33,871 nt of DNA from Ophiothrix spiculata (GCA_000969725.1 JXSR01S062079.1); one strand, 5' to 3'; shown: positions 19,770 to 30,480, counted from the first letter of the stretch. Numbers and translations: made by a program. Notes: generated by a model not told the origin, from the sequence alone.

Positions 19770-19991
19770 CGAAGGAGGCATGAAATCAGGACAGATTTTT
19801 GATTACGTAGTTGTATAAAGAAACAATGCTCCTTTTGCGAAAAAGGGCATTAAGTGTATATCATAGTTTGCCATGTATACCATGACTTATTCAAAAGTGA
19901 TTTTAGAGACAAAATCGTTTAGCTAAAGCAAAACTCCTTTGAAAAAAATTCCTCTTTTAAGAGATTGTCATTTTGTTTTGCGAGTGTAGTT

Positions 19992-20101
19992 CAGGCATGT
20001 GCCATATTTGTGCCATTAAAACAAATTTACATTGGCATGTTATGTGCAGGCATGTGCCATATTTGTGCCATTAAAACAAGTTTACATTGGCATGTTATGT
20101 G
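19992..20101. repeat. Two-copy 55-bp tandem repeat (in segment copy 2)
   Basis: CAGGCATGTGCC units start at 19992 and 20047, matching the doublet at 18139-18248. Confidence 0.9.
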
Positions 20102-20532
20102 CAGTCTTGAAGCATGACAATGTAGTAAAACGACCAAAAATAACTAGATACTGATTTTTTTTATTTATTTGTATGTTTGTGTTTTGTTTATTTGTTTGTT
20201 TGTTTTTGCACAGAATGTTTATTGTTTTAAGACTTTACATTTAACATTCAGGCTTTTCCATGCTTGCCCCCGAATCTCAGTAAATGTTAATCTCAAAGAC
20301 TGCACATATACATAATGTGTATCGCTATTCATGTATTTCATGCTTAATGAGAATAATATCTTCCCGATATGTATCAATAGAAGGTTTGCACGTGACGTCA
20401 TATCCGGGGTCATATCGTACTTATAATACCATTTTCATTGGCCGGCAAACAAAAAGTCCTGTAACATTTACAATCTTTTCACAGTATCACGATACCAGAT
20501 CGCAACCAATGATGACCAGGATATTCAGTACA

Positions 20533-20538
20533 TTTATT
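20533..20538 (-). terminator. Candidate polyadenylation signal of the receptor gene
   Basis: AATAAA on the minus strand, 137 nt past the stop at 20675-20677. Confidence 0.55.
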
Positions 20539-20674
20539 TAGTTTGATTTTTAAGTGTCAAAAACTACTGCACCCCACCAAGATGGCGTCGAAAATGGTCT
20601 CCGTGTATGGTGCGTATCACGTCGTGCAAACCCTGTATAATTTTATGAAACGCTGGACATTAGTAGTGTGCATC

Positions 20675-21814
20675 TCACATTGTTGACTCCGTATCATTTT
20701 CTTCACCATCTGACGGCCTCCATCTCTGATACAATCCTTTCAATCCTAGTAGCCGAATGAAGTTTTCTCGGTAGCGATTGTGTAGAAGAGCATATAAGAC
20801 AGGGTTCAAAGTTGAGTTACACCACAGCAGATTGTTGGTGAATTCCCAGACATTATTCGGTACGCATTCTTCGCAAAATGTGCCCAGAATAACCGTGATA
20901 TAATATGGCAACCAGCAAAGAATGAACACACCAATAAGTATGGCAAGAGTAAATGCAGCGCGTCTGTGCTTTCGAAATTCTCTCTTGTCGTTAACTTGAC
21001 TATTTGCGTTTACTATCCCGTTGTTACTATGGTTGCCGGCGACTGCAGGGACTAATTCAGGCGCAGGTTCAACGGTATTTTTTGCTATTCTGAAAGAAGG
21101 ACGATTTGGTGTTGTTTGTACGAACTTTGATGAACGAATTTTGATAATCTTGTAGATTGTATAATTAAGTATAATAATGGCAACTAATGGCATAACAAAT
21201 TCAATACCAATAAGAATAACATTAAACGGTAAATCATAAACTGATTCCATTTCACATTCTTCGGAGTAGTCGATATGTTTCACTCCACTAAAGATTTCCC
21301 ATAAGAATGTCACAGCGGTGTAGAAAACGATGCAAAACACCCATGCACTGACTAGCATGAACCGGACTTTTGTTTTGGTCAAAAAATCTTTGTAAGACAG
21401 TTTCTTTGTTACCAACCAATACCGATCTATGCTAATCATTATCATTGATAAGACTGAAACATAAGATGCTGTGTAATCACAAACAATCCAAAATTTGCAA
21501 AACATTTCTCCAAGAGGCCAGCCTTGATTAACAATCCATGCACTATTTATAGGTAAAACAATTACTCCGATCATGAAATCGGCAACAGAAAGGTTTAAAA
21601 TAAACCAATTGCCACGATTAACTCGTAATCTCCAATCAGTCGCAAATGAAATTATGACTAAACTATTACCAAGTATGGTGAAAATAACAACGACTGATAA
21701 GACAAGACTAACGGTGACCTTCCAACTCGTAGGTTTTGGTTCCTCTGCGTACCAGGAGTAAGAGTCGTCATTTTCGGCAACACTGACATCTGAAACATTG
21801 CCATTGGCCTCCAT
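20675..21814 (-). CDS. Histamine H3/H4-type amine G-protein-coupled receptor, complete
   Basis: Class A GPCR of 379 residues in one coding exon. Class A marks: N50 (1.50), D79 (2.50), C106 with C187 as the likely disulphide, DRY at 130-132, W158 (4.50), CWLPYY at 300-305 and NPVLY at 337-341. Amine pocket: D113 (3.32) followed by Tyr, as in histamine and muscarinic receptors. E205 (5.46) and W331 (7.43) are hallmarks of histamine H3/H4 receptors; muscarinic and H1 receptors have other residues there. The N terminus has an N-glycosylation site (NVS, 6-8). Loop 3 is short (about 225-282), basic at its end (KREFRKHRR), with a Pro/Ala and Asn-rich middle. Start: the ATG at 21814 has a strong Kozak context; an in-frame ATG at 21871 would add 19 residues. 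An acceptor-like TTTGTTTTTCAG ends at 21876, so a 5' UTR exon may lie upstream. Ligand and G-protein coupling are inferred only. Confidence 0.92.
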   Translation of the reverse strand: MEANGNVSDVSVAENDDSYSWYAEEPKPTSWKVTVSLVLSVVVIFTILGNSLVIISFATDWRLRVNRGNWFILNLSVADFMIGVIVLPINSAWIVNQGWPLGEMFCKFWIVCDYTASYVSVLSMIMISIDRYWLVTKKLSYKDFLTKTKVRFMLVSAWVFCIVFYTAVTFLWEIFSGVKHIDYSEECEMESVYDLPFNVILIGIEFVMPLVAIIILNYTIYKIIKIRSSKFVQTTPNRPSFRIAKNTVEPAPELVPAVAGNHSNNGIVNANSQVNDKREFRKHRRAAFTLAILIGVFILCWLPYYITVILGTFCEECVPNNVWEFTNNLLWCNSTLNPVLYALLHNRYRENFIRLLGLKGLYQRWRPSDGEENDTESTM

Positions 21815-21875
21815 CTTTAAAATAGGCTTTTTGGCCGTAACTGTAATATGTAAAGAGTTATCCGATGTCATATAT

Positions 21876-21887
21876 CTGAAAAACAAA
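21876..21887 (-). other. Candidate 3' splice site upstream of the receptor start
   Basis: On the minus strand a T-rich tract ends in CAG at 21878-21876, just 4 bases before the first in-frame ATG (21871). This is the usual arrangement when a GPCR coding exon is preceded by an untranslated exon. The matching donor was not located. Confidence 0.5.
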
Positions 21888-21923
21888 ATTTACGAATAGT
21901 TATGTCAAAATATCACAATATTG

Positions 21924-21945
21924 CATCATCATCATCATCATCATC
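21924..21945. repeat. (CAT)n microsatellite
   Basis: Seven consecutive CAT units followed by a C, just upstream of the receptor gene, in its putative 5' intron. Confidence 0.9.
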
Positions 21946-21989
21946 TTTGAACAAAATTAATAGATTGGTATTATGAACAGAATAAGTAT

Positions 21990-22230
21990 TGGTAATAAAA
22001 CAATCCAATATAACTTCGTTATTGCAACATTTGATGTACTATATCAGTGACTTATCAGAGCAGTGTTCTTTCACGTGATATGGTACAGACAAAAGTCTGT
22101 TTTTCGAACGAAATCTCAACAAATCATGCGACTCGGTACATATAATACTGATGAAATTTAAATCTGAAAATAGCTAAATACTTCATTTTTTATCAGTAAA
22201 ATTTAATATAATCAATTAAAATAGCGGGCA
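21990..22230 (-). repeat. Inverted-duplication block 1, left member
   Basis: It matches the reverse complement of about 28970-29210, diverged. Shared landmarks on the complementary strand: GTATTTAGCTATT, GTTGAGATTTCGTTCGA, AAACAGACT and GTTATATTG, in the same order with similar spacing. Confidence 0.7.
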
Positions 22231-23253
22231 TCAAGCTTAGAGTTGAAATGCAACGGGTAAGTATTTAAAAACAGCCGTTTTGTGTTTTGTGTAAGTCAAA
22301 TAAGTTGACAGACATGAAATAGATGTAAGTAAGAAAATGAATGGACAATAATGTATTATAAGGTGTAGTAAAAAGGTGTAGTAGTAATAATAATAGTAAC
22401 AACAACAATAAAAAACAATTAGGTTTTTGACTAGTGATTTTTCATTTAAATCAAACTGAACATGATTCACTGCAAGTAGATCGTCACAATCATTTCACGT
22501 CATTTAGGCGTTTGGCTGTTTTTACAAACACACGTCCTATTTTATCCCTTTTGTAGCTTCCCATATTCTGGCTGGGGGCAAACTATGATGGACAAATCAG
22601 GTAACAGTTTTAAGTGCAGGAGAAAGACCGGAGTATCCGGAGAAAAACCTGTGGACTGAAAACCAAATACAGACTCATTGGAACTTCTATTCCCAAATCA
22701 TGATTCAAAATTTTGATAATATATTTGAATGAAGGCCATTGAAGAATTTTCGCCATTTTATCATCAGCCATTGAAGATCTTTTATCAGAACAGTAACGAT
22801 CATCAGAAATTCTATCGCATTTTCTATGCAGTTCATATTTTCTATGTGGAAATGGTCATTAGAACTCCATTGTTTTAAGTAAATGGCAAGTTTTGTAAGA
22901 TCGTTCTTTGTACAGCAATATTACAACGAAATTAAAATAACTGTATGTATTCTTAAATTGATAGATGTGAGGAGAAGTATAATGACGGACATTTATTAAA
23001 TTTGAACCACATGTTTAGATTTAATATACAGTACTTTGTTGCCTATATTATTTTCTTAACTTAGAAGTTTAGAATATTTTGTGACCTATATATTGTGTAG
23101 TACACACTAATAACGACGCTTACTTTAATACTAAAGTGTAGCTATTATTTTTCTAATCGTCAGGCAAATGAACTAGCAGCTTCCCCTAATTTCTAAACGT
23201 TACGCCCGTACACCGGTAGTGAATATCGCGTTAATCATGTTCAGAGAGCTACC
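22231..23253. other. No gene seen upstream of the receptor
   Basis: AT-rich with a degenerate trinucleotide patch near 22378-22413. A short segment at 22630-22665 (ACCGGAGTATCCGGAGAAAA) resembles a word common in animal repeats, and this rests on memory only. No open frame shows a domain. The promoter of the receptor gene may lie here; no core element is identifiable. Confidence 0.4.
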
Positions 23254-23906
23254 TTAAACTGGGGAAACATTAGTCAGCCAGGTAACTTTGGACAGTAATG
23301 CCTTTTTTATATTTCAGAATAGCAGTATTTTCTATGGTCATGTTTGGTGTCATTTTCTTAAAAATGAATATAATCTATAAAAATGAATAAAAAATGATAT
23401 ATCTCTGGTCGAATGTCTTAAAATTTGTGAAGAATTTTGATTTTTGACCAAAAATTTGATTTTTTTTTAAATGGCTTTGTAAACTCAAAATAAATCATTT
23501 TGAATGGGAATGTTTGGATACTTGCTGTAGCAAAAGACCAAATGTCACGAATATCAACCTAAGTGCCACGTGCACTGCATTTTAGGACTGACCAATGTTG
23601 CCCAAAAAACTTGGTAATAGTTTAGTCATAATTTCAAAAAATGTAGCTTTGGTCAGGGTATTTTTTTTAACTCTAATGGTAGCTTGAAGTTTATTTTCCT
23701 TTCTTTTTCATTTTGAATATGTAAAGGGGACCCCAAATGTTAAAAATAAGCGGTAATTATCAATATATTTGGTCTGTTGAAAAACGGTATCAGAAAAACT
23801 CTTAAAATTGACCATTTTTTCCCAGTTTACGGTATATATTTCAATTAGCATAAAGACCCGCTCTAGATTACAGTTTGTGTTGAACTTTTTCACTTTCCCC
23901 AGTTAA
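23254..23906. mobile_element. Possible TTAA-flanked element, ~645 bp
   Basis: TTAA at 23254-23257 followed by ACTGGGGAAA, and TTTCCCCAG followed by TTAA at 23903-23906, form short terminal inverted repeats with a TTAA target site. The inner sequence is AT-rich and non-coding. The inverted match is only about 9 bp, so this is tentative. Confidence 0.5.
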
Positions 23907-23999
23907 AAAGGAAAGTGGAAGTGTGACACAAGCTTAAGAGGAATTTTTTTTTCAAGAGCTAGTATAAACCAGTAGTCTATCAGATAATTTGATATTAAA

Positions 24000-24910
24000 G
24001 AGAGCTTGTTTTTGGCTTTAAGGACAAAACAGTGTGGACTGGTAATAGCCTACACTGACAATTCCCGTAGTGAAAACCAATATCAAATTAAACTAATTAC
24101 ATTGATTTCCACTTGATTAAAGTTCAGATTTGTTGACCTAACGCTTAACGACAGACAAAGTAATTATTAACTTGTGAGCTGACGTCTTTAATTATCAAAG
24201 AATATTATTGAATTTCCATTCTACAAATGAAGATCAAAATAAATACTGCATTTTTAATTTAGTTCTATGTGCGTAATTATTTCTGCTGCATTTAATTCAG
24301 AAATAATTGTACATCGAAATTAGATGCAAGAACCAAACACAAGAAAGTATGGCTTTTTAGGTGTTGGACAAAAACATCCAGTAATTTTCTCTTGTGTTTT
24401 TCTTGAAACACACTGTAGTTGCAACACATCAAGTAGCCGTATCATACGTGATCAATAGATGTTCCTGGGTAGATGTTCCTTACACATGATTGAGTTTTAT
24501 TTTATTAAATTTTCAACAACACGATGTGCTTTTTTAAGATGAAAAATATTTTTATGCAATTCATATCGTTCATTGTTGACATATACAAACAAGTTGATAC
24601 ACGAATAAAACAAAGAATAAATATAACACTATATTTACTGTTATACATGTATTGCAAAATTCGTAAGAATTGGTAAGAGCAGCGTTTTGGCTATATCATC
24701 GAATACTAAACATGCTGATATTTTACGTAAAGGTATACAAATAAGAAAATAAAAAATACAGTTCCATTTACATTACAAAATTCAAAGAAATACGTGTGTT
24801 CACATATTATTTCAAATAAAAACGCACAGCAGAAGAAAGGCTTATAAGACATAAATACAGCGGCGTAATATGAAATAATTGGTTTTTAATGAAAGCCATT
24901 AGCTATTTTA
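24000..24910 (+). repeat. Inverted-duplication block 2, left member
   Basis: It matches, in the same order but on the opposite strand, about 27040-27720. Clear anchors: ACTTGATTAAAG...CAGATTTGTTGACCTAAC (24112-24142); GAAATTCCATTC-like at 24210; TTTCTGCTGC...ATAATTGTACAT (24280-24313); TATTAAATTTTCAACAACACGAT at 24502; and the GGCGTAA...GGGTTTTAAT-like stretch near 24863-24895. The left member carries about 180 extra bases (24320-24500), including the 50-nt exact repeat. Confidence 0.75.
24329..24378 (+). repeat. 50-nt exact repeat, copy 1
   Basis: All 50 bases are identical to 33822-33871, the last bases of the window. It starts AGAACCAAACACAAGAAAG. The identity may continue past the window edge. 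Confidence 0.97.
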
Positions 24911-25084
24911 AGTTGAAGAAAGGGAATGAAATAAGTAATGCAAAAAAGGATCAGACTGTCTACTTTATTGAAACTAGTTTCCTAACTCTGACCTTGAATC
25001 ATGTCAGAAAAAAGTAATAAATATCATTATAAATGGATGAAATAATTCACCCGTTAATGTTTTTCACCAATTTGTAGATTCTAG

Positions 25085-25235
25085 GCACGAATGTATGTTG
25101 CCGCTGTGAAAGGAATCTTAGTCCCCCTGAAATGGTAGTGCGCCTTCCATAACGGAGTAAACCGTGAAACTAAATGTTGCGTGAGAGATGTTGGCCTATA
25201 CTTTACTGTACAACCCGGACAATAAGAACGGGGGG
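25085..25235 (+). repeat. Dispersed repeat family C, copy 2
   Basis: Direct-orientation relative of 13380-13545, sharing TCCCCCTGAAA/TCCCCCTGGAA, GCGCCTTCCATA and ACTGTACAACCCGGACAATAA-type words. Between the copies lie 11.5 kb. Confidence 0.78.
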
Positions 25236-26254
25236 CTTGCATTCCTGCTACACCGGGTTAGCATGTATCAATTAAATCATCAACAAGACAAATTTGTTTT
25301 TGTATGGAAGACTTCAAATTCTCATAATACCATCCATTTACCATTTCATTCCGCATCATTCTGCAAAGATCTACAATTTCTCCTGTAGACAGATCTAGTG
25401 ATAAAAGCAATGTTTGGAAAATATTTTTACATTGGTTTCAATACCCTGATTGTCTTAAGTTTTGTTTGTTAGTTTGTTTATTTTTGTTTGTTTGTTTGTT
25501 TTGTTGTTGTTGTTGTTGTTGTTGTTGTTGCTTATGTGTCATATAAGACGAATGGTTTTTTTATAGTAAAAGTGGCTAAAATAATGGATGTTTTGCTAAG
25601 CTATAACAACAATCTGCACTTCAATAGGTCACAATTTGCCTAATTGACGTTCAACACATCGTCTATCAATTGTAATCTTATTAGCTCTACTTGCAATGAA
25701 TGCATTTAATCAAATTACGTCCTCAATATTTATCGTTTCTATACATTCTTTATCAGTTCCTCTAATTGACGTCTTTCTAGCAAAAACACAATACAAGTTA
25801 TCTTGTTTTGAACCTAAGAAGGTTTTCTATTATGTATTAACGAAGCTTGTTTGACATAAAAAAGCAACGTAGCCTTTATTTTCTTTCCAACAATTTCAAA
25901 CGAAAATTAGATTGTTTAGTCCCTAAAAAGTTTTTATCATTATTAGTCATAACAATTGACCAAGAATCGTTCAACTTGTGTTCAATTGAACAGATAATAT
26001 AACTAAAATACGCCATTAATCACGTTTACCTAGCCATTTGAATGGAAAGTACTGTGATCACATTTATGCATGTTCAGCAAACACTTATCAAGGAATGTGT
26101 TAGTCACACTCCAGGACTATTTTAAATTAGAAGTATTAAAAATCGCACACCCATCAGTTAATAAAATGATAGAACCTTACGCAACAATTGACTTAAAAGT
26201 CATGGTAAACGAAATGTTACTGTGCAAAAAAATCGGGAAGGAGAGCAAAAAAAT
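25236..26254. other. No gene seen; centre of the old inverted duplication
   Basis: Contains a TTTG-then-GTT simple repeat (25484-25530) and otherwise AT-rich DNA with many AATTGACGTTC-like short words but no resolved repeat. The open frames at 25188-25388 and 26070-26384 are not credible genes. Confidence 0.45.
25484..25530. repeat. (TTTG)n/(GTT)n microsatellite
   Basis: TTTG units run to 25500, then TTG units without interruption to 25530. Confidence 0.95.
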
Positions 26255-26381
26255 GGGAAGGGAAGAGAGGGAGGAAGAAAAGAAAAAGGGAAGAGAGAAG
26301 AAGAAAAGGGGGAAAGAAGAGGGAAAAGGGGAAGGAAAAGAGAAAGGGAAGGAAAAGAAAAGGGAGAGGAGAAAAGAAAAA
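26255..26381 (+). repeat. 127-nt uninterrupted purine run
   Basis: From 26255 to 26381 every base on the + strand is A or G, mostly GGGAAA-, GAAAAG- and GGAAGG-type words. The Glu/Lys/Arg/Gly-rich frames that overlap it are artefacts of composition. Such tracts can adopt intramolecular triplex (H-DNA) structures; that is a property of the class, not shown here. Confidence 0.97.
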
Positions 26382-26446
26382 TGAAAGAAACCATTATTTC
26401 ATTCAAAAATAAGCGTTTTTAGCTAAAATAAAGTCCAAATATTTTT

Positions 26447-26467
26447 GCGCGCGCGCTACGCGCGCGT
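26447..26467. repeat. CG-alternating Z-DNA-type palindrome
   Basis: Ten alternating G/C bases (26447-26456), then TA, then CGCGCGCG, embedded in AT-rich DNA only 65 bp after the purine run. It is followed by a T9 run and, at 26518-26528, an 11-base C run. Confidence 0.9.
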
Positions 26468-26528
26468 TAATTTTTTTTTCAAGCAAGTACAAAAATCGGG
26501 AAGCCTCTTGAGTCTTGCCCCCCCCCCC

Positions 26529-27039
26529 GGACGGTCAAAACTGGTTAAGCCCACGACCAAATTAATACCTTGGGCCTACTTGTGTATATTAAATCATATA
26601 TTTAACCAGATTAGAATCGATAATCACGACTTTGGCTTCTTTCATCGTCATTTTTGCTATAACTCAACATTTATTTGTACATACTACACAATTTTCTCTA
26701 CATCCTTTTACGCAACTGCAAATTATTTAGTTGTCCATATCAAGTTTGATTAATTTGAGCTGATTTGTATTTGATGTACTCAAAAGTATCAATAAGTGTA
26801 ATGTCAACGAGAAGGTGTAAATAAAGTACTAGTAAATTATGTTAAACTTTGTTTGCGCATTTAAAGTTGTTGGTACTTGTTTATTTTGAATGATATCAAA
26901 AAATCGCTGAATTAAGTATTTATAAATCATCATTTTTGAGTCGGAATTATATAATTGACGCAATAATCATTTTTGAGTGTTCACGCAGTGAAATCATATG
27001 TAAATGTATAATCTAGAGATATCTAAATAAATGGCTTAT
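26529..27039. other. No gene seen
   Basis: AT-rich. The frame at 26445-26753 begins inside the CG-alternating tract and has no domain. Some similarity to the region left of 24900 would be expected if the inverted duplication continued to the centre, but I could not trace it. Confidence 0.4.
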
Positions 27040-27720
27040 ATTAAAACCCATTTATTTCAACTCATATTTACGCCATTAACATCAACGTGAAATCTGTTGG
27101 CACGTTTTTATGTTAAATAATTAACATGCGTTTCCTTGACTTTGGTTATGGACCGTTTTGCAGATTGTAAATGTAACCCTAGAAATAGAACGGTATTTTT
27201 GTTTAGTTTCACATTCAATTCACTATTCAATAAATACATATTTTTTTAATATACTGTAGACATGTGTATCATTGCGTAGGGTAGCACTTTTGACATTTAT
27301 CAGTTTACTTTTATTATATTTTCGTCTATTCTGGTAACTTGTTTCCATCAAAACAGAGATAATAACAATATTTCGTATCGCGTTGTTCCGAATTTAATAG
27401 ATTAAACATTCAACTTATTTAAATGTACGATTATTCCTGAAGGCAGCAAAAATATCTATGCGAAAAAAAATAAGTAAAAATGCGATAATTAATTTCAATT
27501 TTTGAATGGAATTTCGATAATAGACTTGGATATTCCTTAGATTTAATAATAATCTAATACGTTACCTCACACCCTAAAAACCTCTTTGTCTTTAAGTGTT
27601 AGGTCAACAAATCTGGACTTTAATCAAGTTACAATCAATCTAATAAATTCAGTTAAAAAGGTAAGAAGAAGGTATTAAAGGTATTAAGGAAGAAGACATG
27701 TATTTTGCCCTTAGTGCCAA
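27040..27720 (-). repeat. Inverted-duplication block 2, right member
   Basis: Reverse-complement counterpart of 24000-24910, anchored at 27594-27640 (GTTAGGTCAACAAATCTGGA), 27420-27460, 27375-27400 and 27050-27110. It lacks the roughly 180-bp insert of the left member. Confidence 0.75.
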
Positions 27721-28175
27721 CTTTAACGTGAAAAAAATTAAAAAAATTAACTCTTAGGGTCAGTTCAGAGTGCATTATCGTACTTTTTGTGAATATTAGC
27801 TCTTAGACTCGGTTCAGAATACACTATCGTATACAATATCGTGTAGTATATTCTATCCAACATATGGATTAAAACGGAGAATTGGTGGTGAAAATCAATA
27901 TCGTATAGACTATACATGCATCCTATTGTACCATGAAGGTGTCATTATTTCATAACATCTGATTGAGTAACGAATACCCTTCCACGAAAACATGTATAGA
28001 GACAATTTTATATGTCGTATTTCACTTTTGTTTACATGAAATAGCAATTTTGCCTTGATGTAATGCTCAAGTAATCAAGTTTATACGTAATTTATACGAA
28101 TGCTCATATTAGACGAATGCAATGGAATATAGACATTAAAACAGGCAATGAGGAGCTCAAACGGGGAGGTTTTGG

Positions 28176-28403
28176 GCAGGCAAAAGAGAGCGCGTTTATT
28201 AAATTATCAACACCATATATTTATACAATATTTATAATTCAGTAAGAAGTATCAACCCTTCAAGTTTTTGTCAACTGGTAGGTATTTAAGAGGCAGAAAA
28301 ACAGCGCGCGTTTATTAAATTATCAACACCATATTTATACAATATAATTTGTAATTCAATAAGAAGTATCAACCCTTCAAGTTTTTGTCAACTGGTAGGT
28401 TTT
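28176..28403. repeat. Two-copy 116-bp tandem duplication
   Basis: TTTATTAAATTATCAACACC begins at 28195 and again at 28311, and both copies continue through AAGAAGTATCAACCCTTC and GTCAACTGGTAGGT with small indels. Each copy is preceded by an AGAGAGCGCG or ACAGCGCGCG word. Confidence 0.93.
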
Positions 28404-28969
28404 TGAAAAACAACTTCGGTACGCTTTTTCACATATACTGCACAAAATAAAGTTTGTCGACTTTATGACTGTTTAGAGATAAAAGGCACAAATAATTGCA
28501 ATCAACAGTAATGTCAAGACATGTATCAAAGATTTCATTGTGATGATATTCACTGCTCTTTTAGATCCCAAGGTCAAAATGTTTTTCAATAGCATATAAT
28601 GATGAAAATGCTTCAATTACAACACGAGTTGAGAGCTTTATTTTATTTTATTTTGCTTGCACTAACTGACTTGTGTCCATCAGCTAACGGCTTGCATAAA
28701 AATAAAACTACTAAACAATATACTCATGACTCTTTATATATATTCTTGTGATAGTTTTTATTAAAAGAACGTGAAATCACTAATTCCCTTGATTCTCACT
28801 GCCGAATTTAAAACGTAGCCAGCTATTTGACATAAAAGGAACTCCGTATATTCTCGAGTATTCAATGAATACAAGTTCATAATTTCGGTCTAAATCATAT
28901 ATATGGTTGCAATACTACGATACAACTTTTTTCGTGAGTAAATCGTTGTATTTAATTTGCAATGTGATA
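28404..28969. other. No gene seen
   Basis: AT-rich DNA with a short TTTTA run near 28641-28656 and no open frame worth naming. Confidence 0.4.
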
Positions 28970-29210
28970 CCACTGCATTTTATCGAGCCTAATAAAACTT
29001 GGCTGATAAAAAAAAAATCGTATTTAGCTATTATTAGACGCTACGTTCTTTAAGTGTTATTTTCAGACAGGAAACGTCAAGTCGTTCGTTGAGATTTCGT
29101 TCGATAAAAACAGACTATTAACCGTCAGTATCGTGGTACGTGGTATCGTGGTTCTTTCGATAAATCACATATATTGCATTTAACGACGTTATATTGTAAT
29201 GTTGAAGAGC
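28970..29210 (+). repeat. Inverted-duplication block 1, right member
   Basis: Counterpart of 21990-22230 in the opposite orientation; anchors at 29022 (GTATTTAGCTATTATTAG), 29088 (GTTGAGATTTCGTTCGATA) and 29187 (GTTATATTG). Confidence 0.7.
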
Positions 29211-30480
29211 AGAACCTGTAAGTTTCAATGAAATAATGCAAAAGAAACTGCTAATTTCATTCAATAGTTAAAAGAACAAAGAAATGAAAAGCAGCCGTTA
29301 ACGTTTTGCTTGTATCTTCGTTGTATACGTTTCAAAGATAGTCGTGACAAAAATGAAATTAGAGATTCTTTGGATAAGAAATTTATGGTTGTAGAAATGA
29401 CTGTATAGAGAGGCATTAATTGTGTGGGAAAATCAAGAAAAGGTAATTTCAGACTTCAACTCAACATATTGTTGCATATTTAGTGAAAAGTGGAAAAAAT
29501 TATTTTCAAGTACAACGCTGTGAAGTACGAAAGGACCATTTTTCAATTAGATTATTGAATTGAGCATCAAGGTTGAATAGCATGTTTATTTGATCATGTT
29601 GATATGAACAATGATTTTTGTCGGTAAGATTTTGGTTGTATTTCTCCTTTTCGAATACACGTGCACAATATGGTCATAACTACATTGAAATTGGAGGTGC
29701 AGGCTTATGATTGGATTGTTTTTAAAGTGGAAATGGCTATACAGACGGATTAAGTAACTTTGGGCATCGAAAGTTATCAAAAAGGACATTTAGGTAAAAA
29801 TTGTCATTACTGACATTTGTCAAATCTTAGAGGATTTTCCCCATTACTATCTGTTTTTGTAAAAACATGAATAATTTTTTTATAACAATTAAGGCAATTA
29901 TTTATCAATCATATTGCTCCTATATACATTAATCACCCATGATATAATGAATAAACAGTAACGTTGGCATCGCTTAATCCAGCGGTCACGCTTAATATGG
30001 CGTACTTGCGACGTACAACGATGCTTTTGCCGTTGCCAAAAATGAATTCCTCGGTGAATTGTTTTTTGACCCGGTCAAAAGTTTGACAATCTGTAGACAT
30101 TTACTAGAAACAAAAAATATTCAGTGTAGCTTTGAGTGACACAGTGTAGTGAAGCGAAATATTGACCAAACATGTGTGCACTTGACATCTCTCCTCATCG
30201 AGCGTGAATGCAACGCTGCATCGAGCGTGATCGCTCTAATCAGCGTATACGCTGGATCGAACGAGTGGCCCTGACTGCACTGCTTAATGTAGTAATTTAT
30301 ACTTTAGCTTGATGTCAGATCCAGAAGTTCCACATCTTACTTCTGACAGTGTTAAATGCCAAAAAAGTGCCCACAGAAATGACAATTTTGTGTCACCAAC
30401 CACTAACAAACGCTTTCGTCACCGACCATGCATGTTCAGGAAAATGACCGACCCACAGCCTCGTTTTCAAATTTCGTATT
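29211..30480. other. No gene seen
   Basis: No domain-bearing frame on either strand. The minus frame at 29586-29789 and the plus frame at 30309-30491 lack recognisable motifs. Around 30185-30260 are short CATCGAGCGTGA-type repeats (30198 and 30219), too few to classify. Confidence 0.4.

Larger units (their letters stand above)
19770..21576. repeat. Duplicated segment, copy 2 (left end of the second contig)
   Basis: Counterpart of 17909-19719. The right boundary of similarity cannot be seen, because copy 1 ends at the gap; the unique sequence beyond 21576 continues the receptor gene. Confidence 0.95.

Noticed and set aside
18427..20541. Two identical 85-codon + strand frames (18427-18684 and 20284-20541) that look conserved
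   Set aside because: They are identical only because they lie in the duplicated segment, antisense to the receptor 3' region; no motif is present.
26070..26422. Lys/Glu/Arg-rich open frames on both strands
   Set aside because: They are translations of a purine-only tract and have no domain or gene structure.
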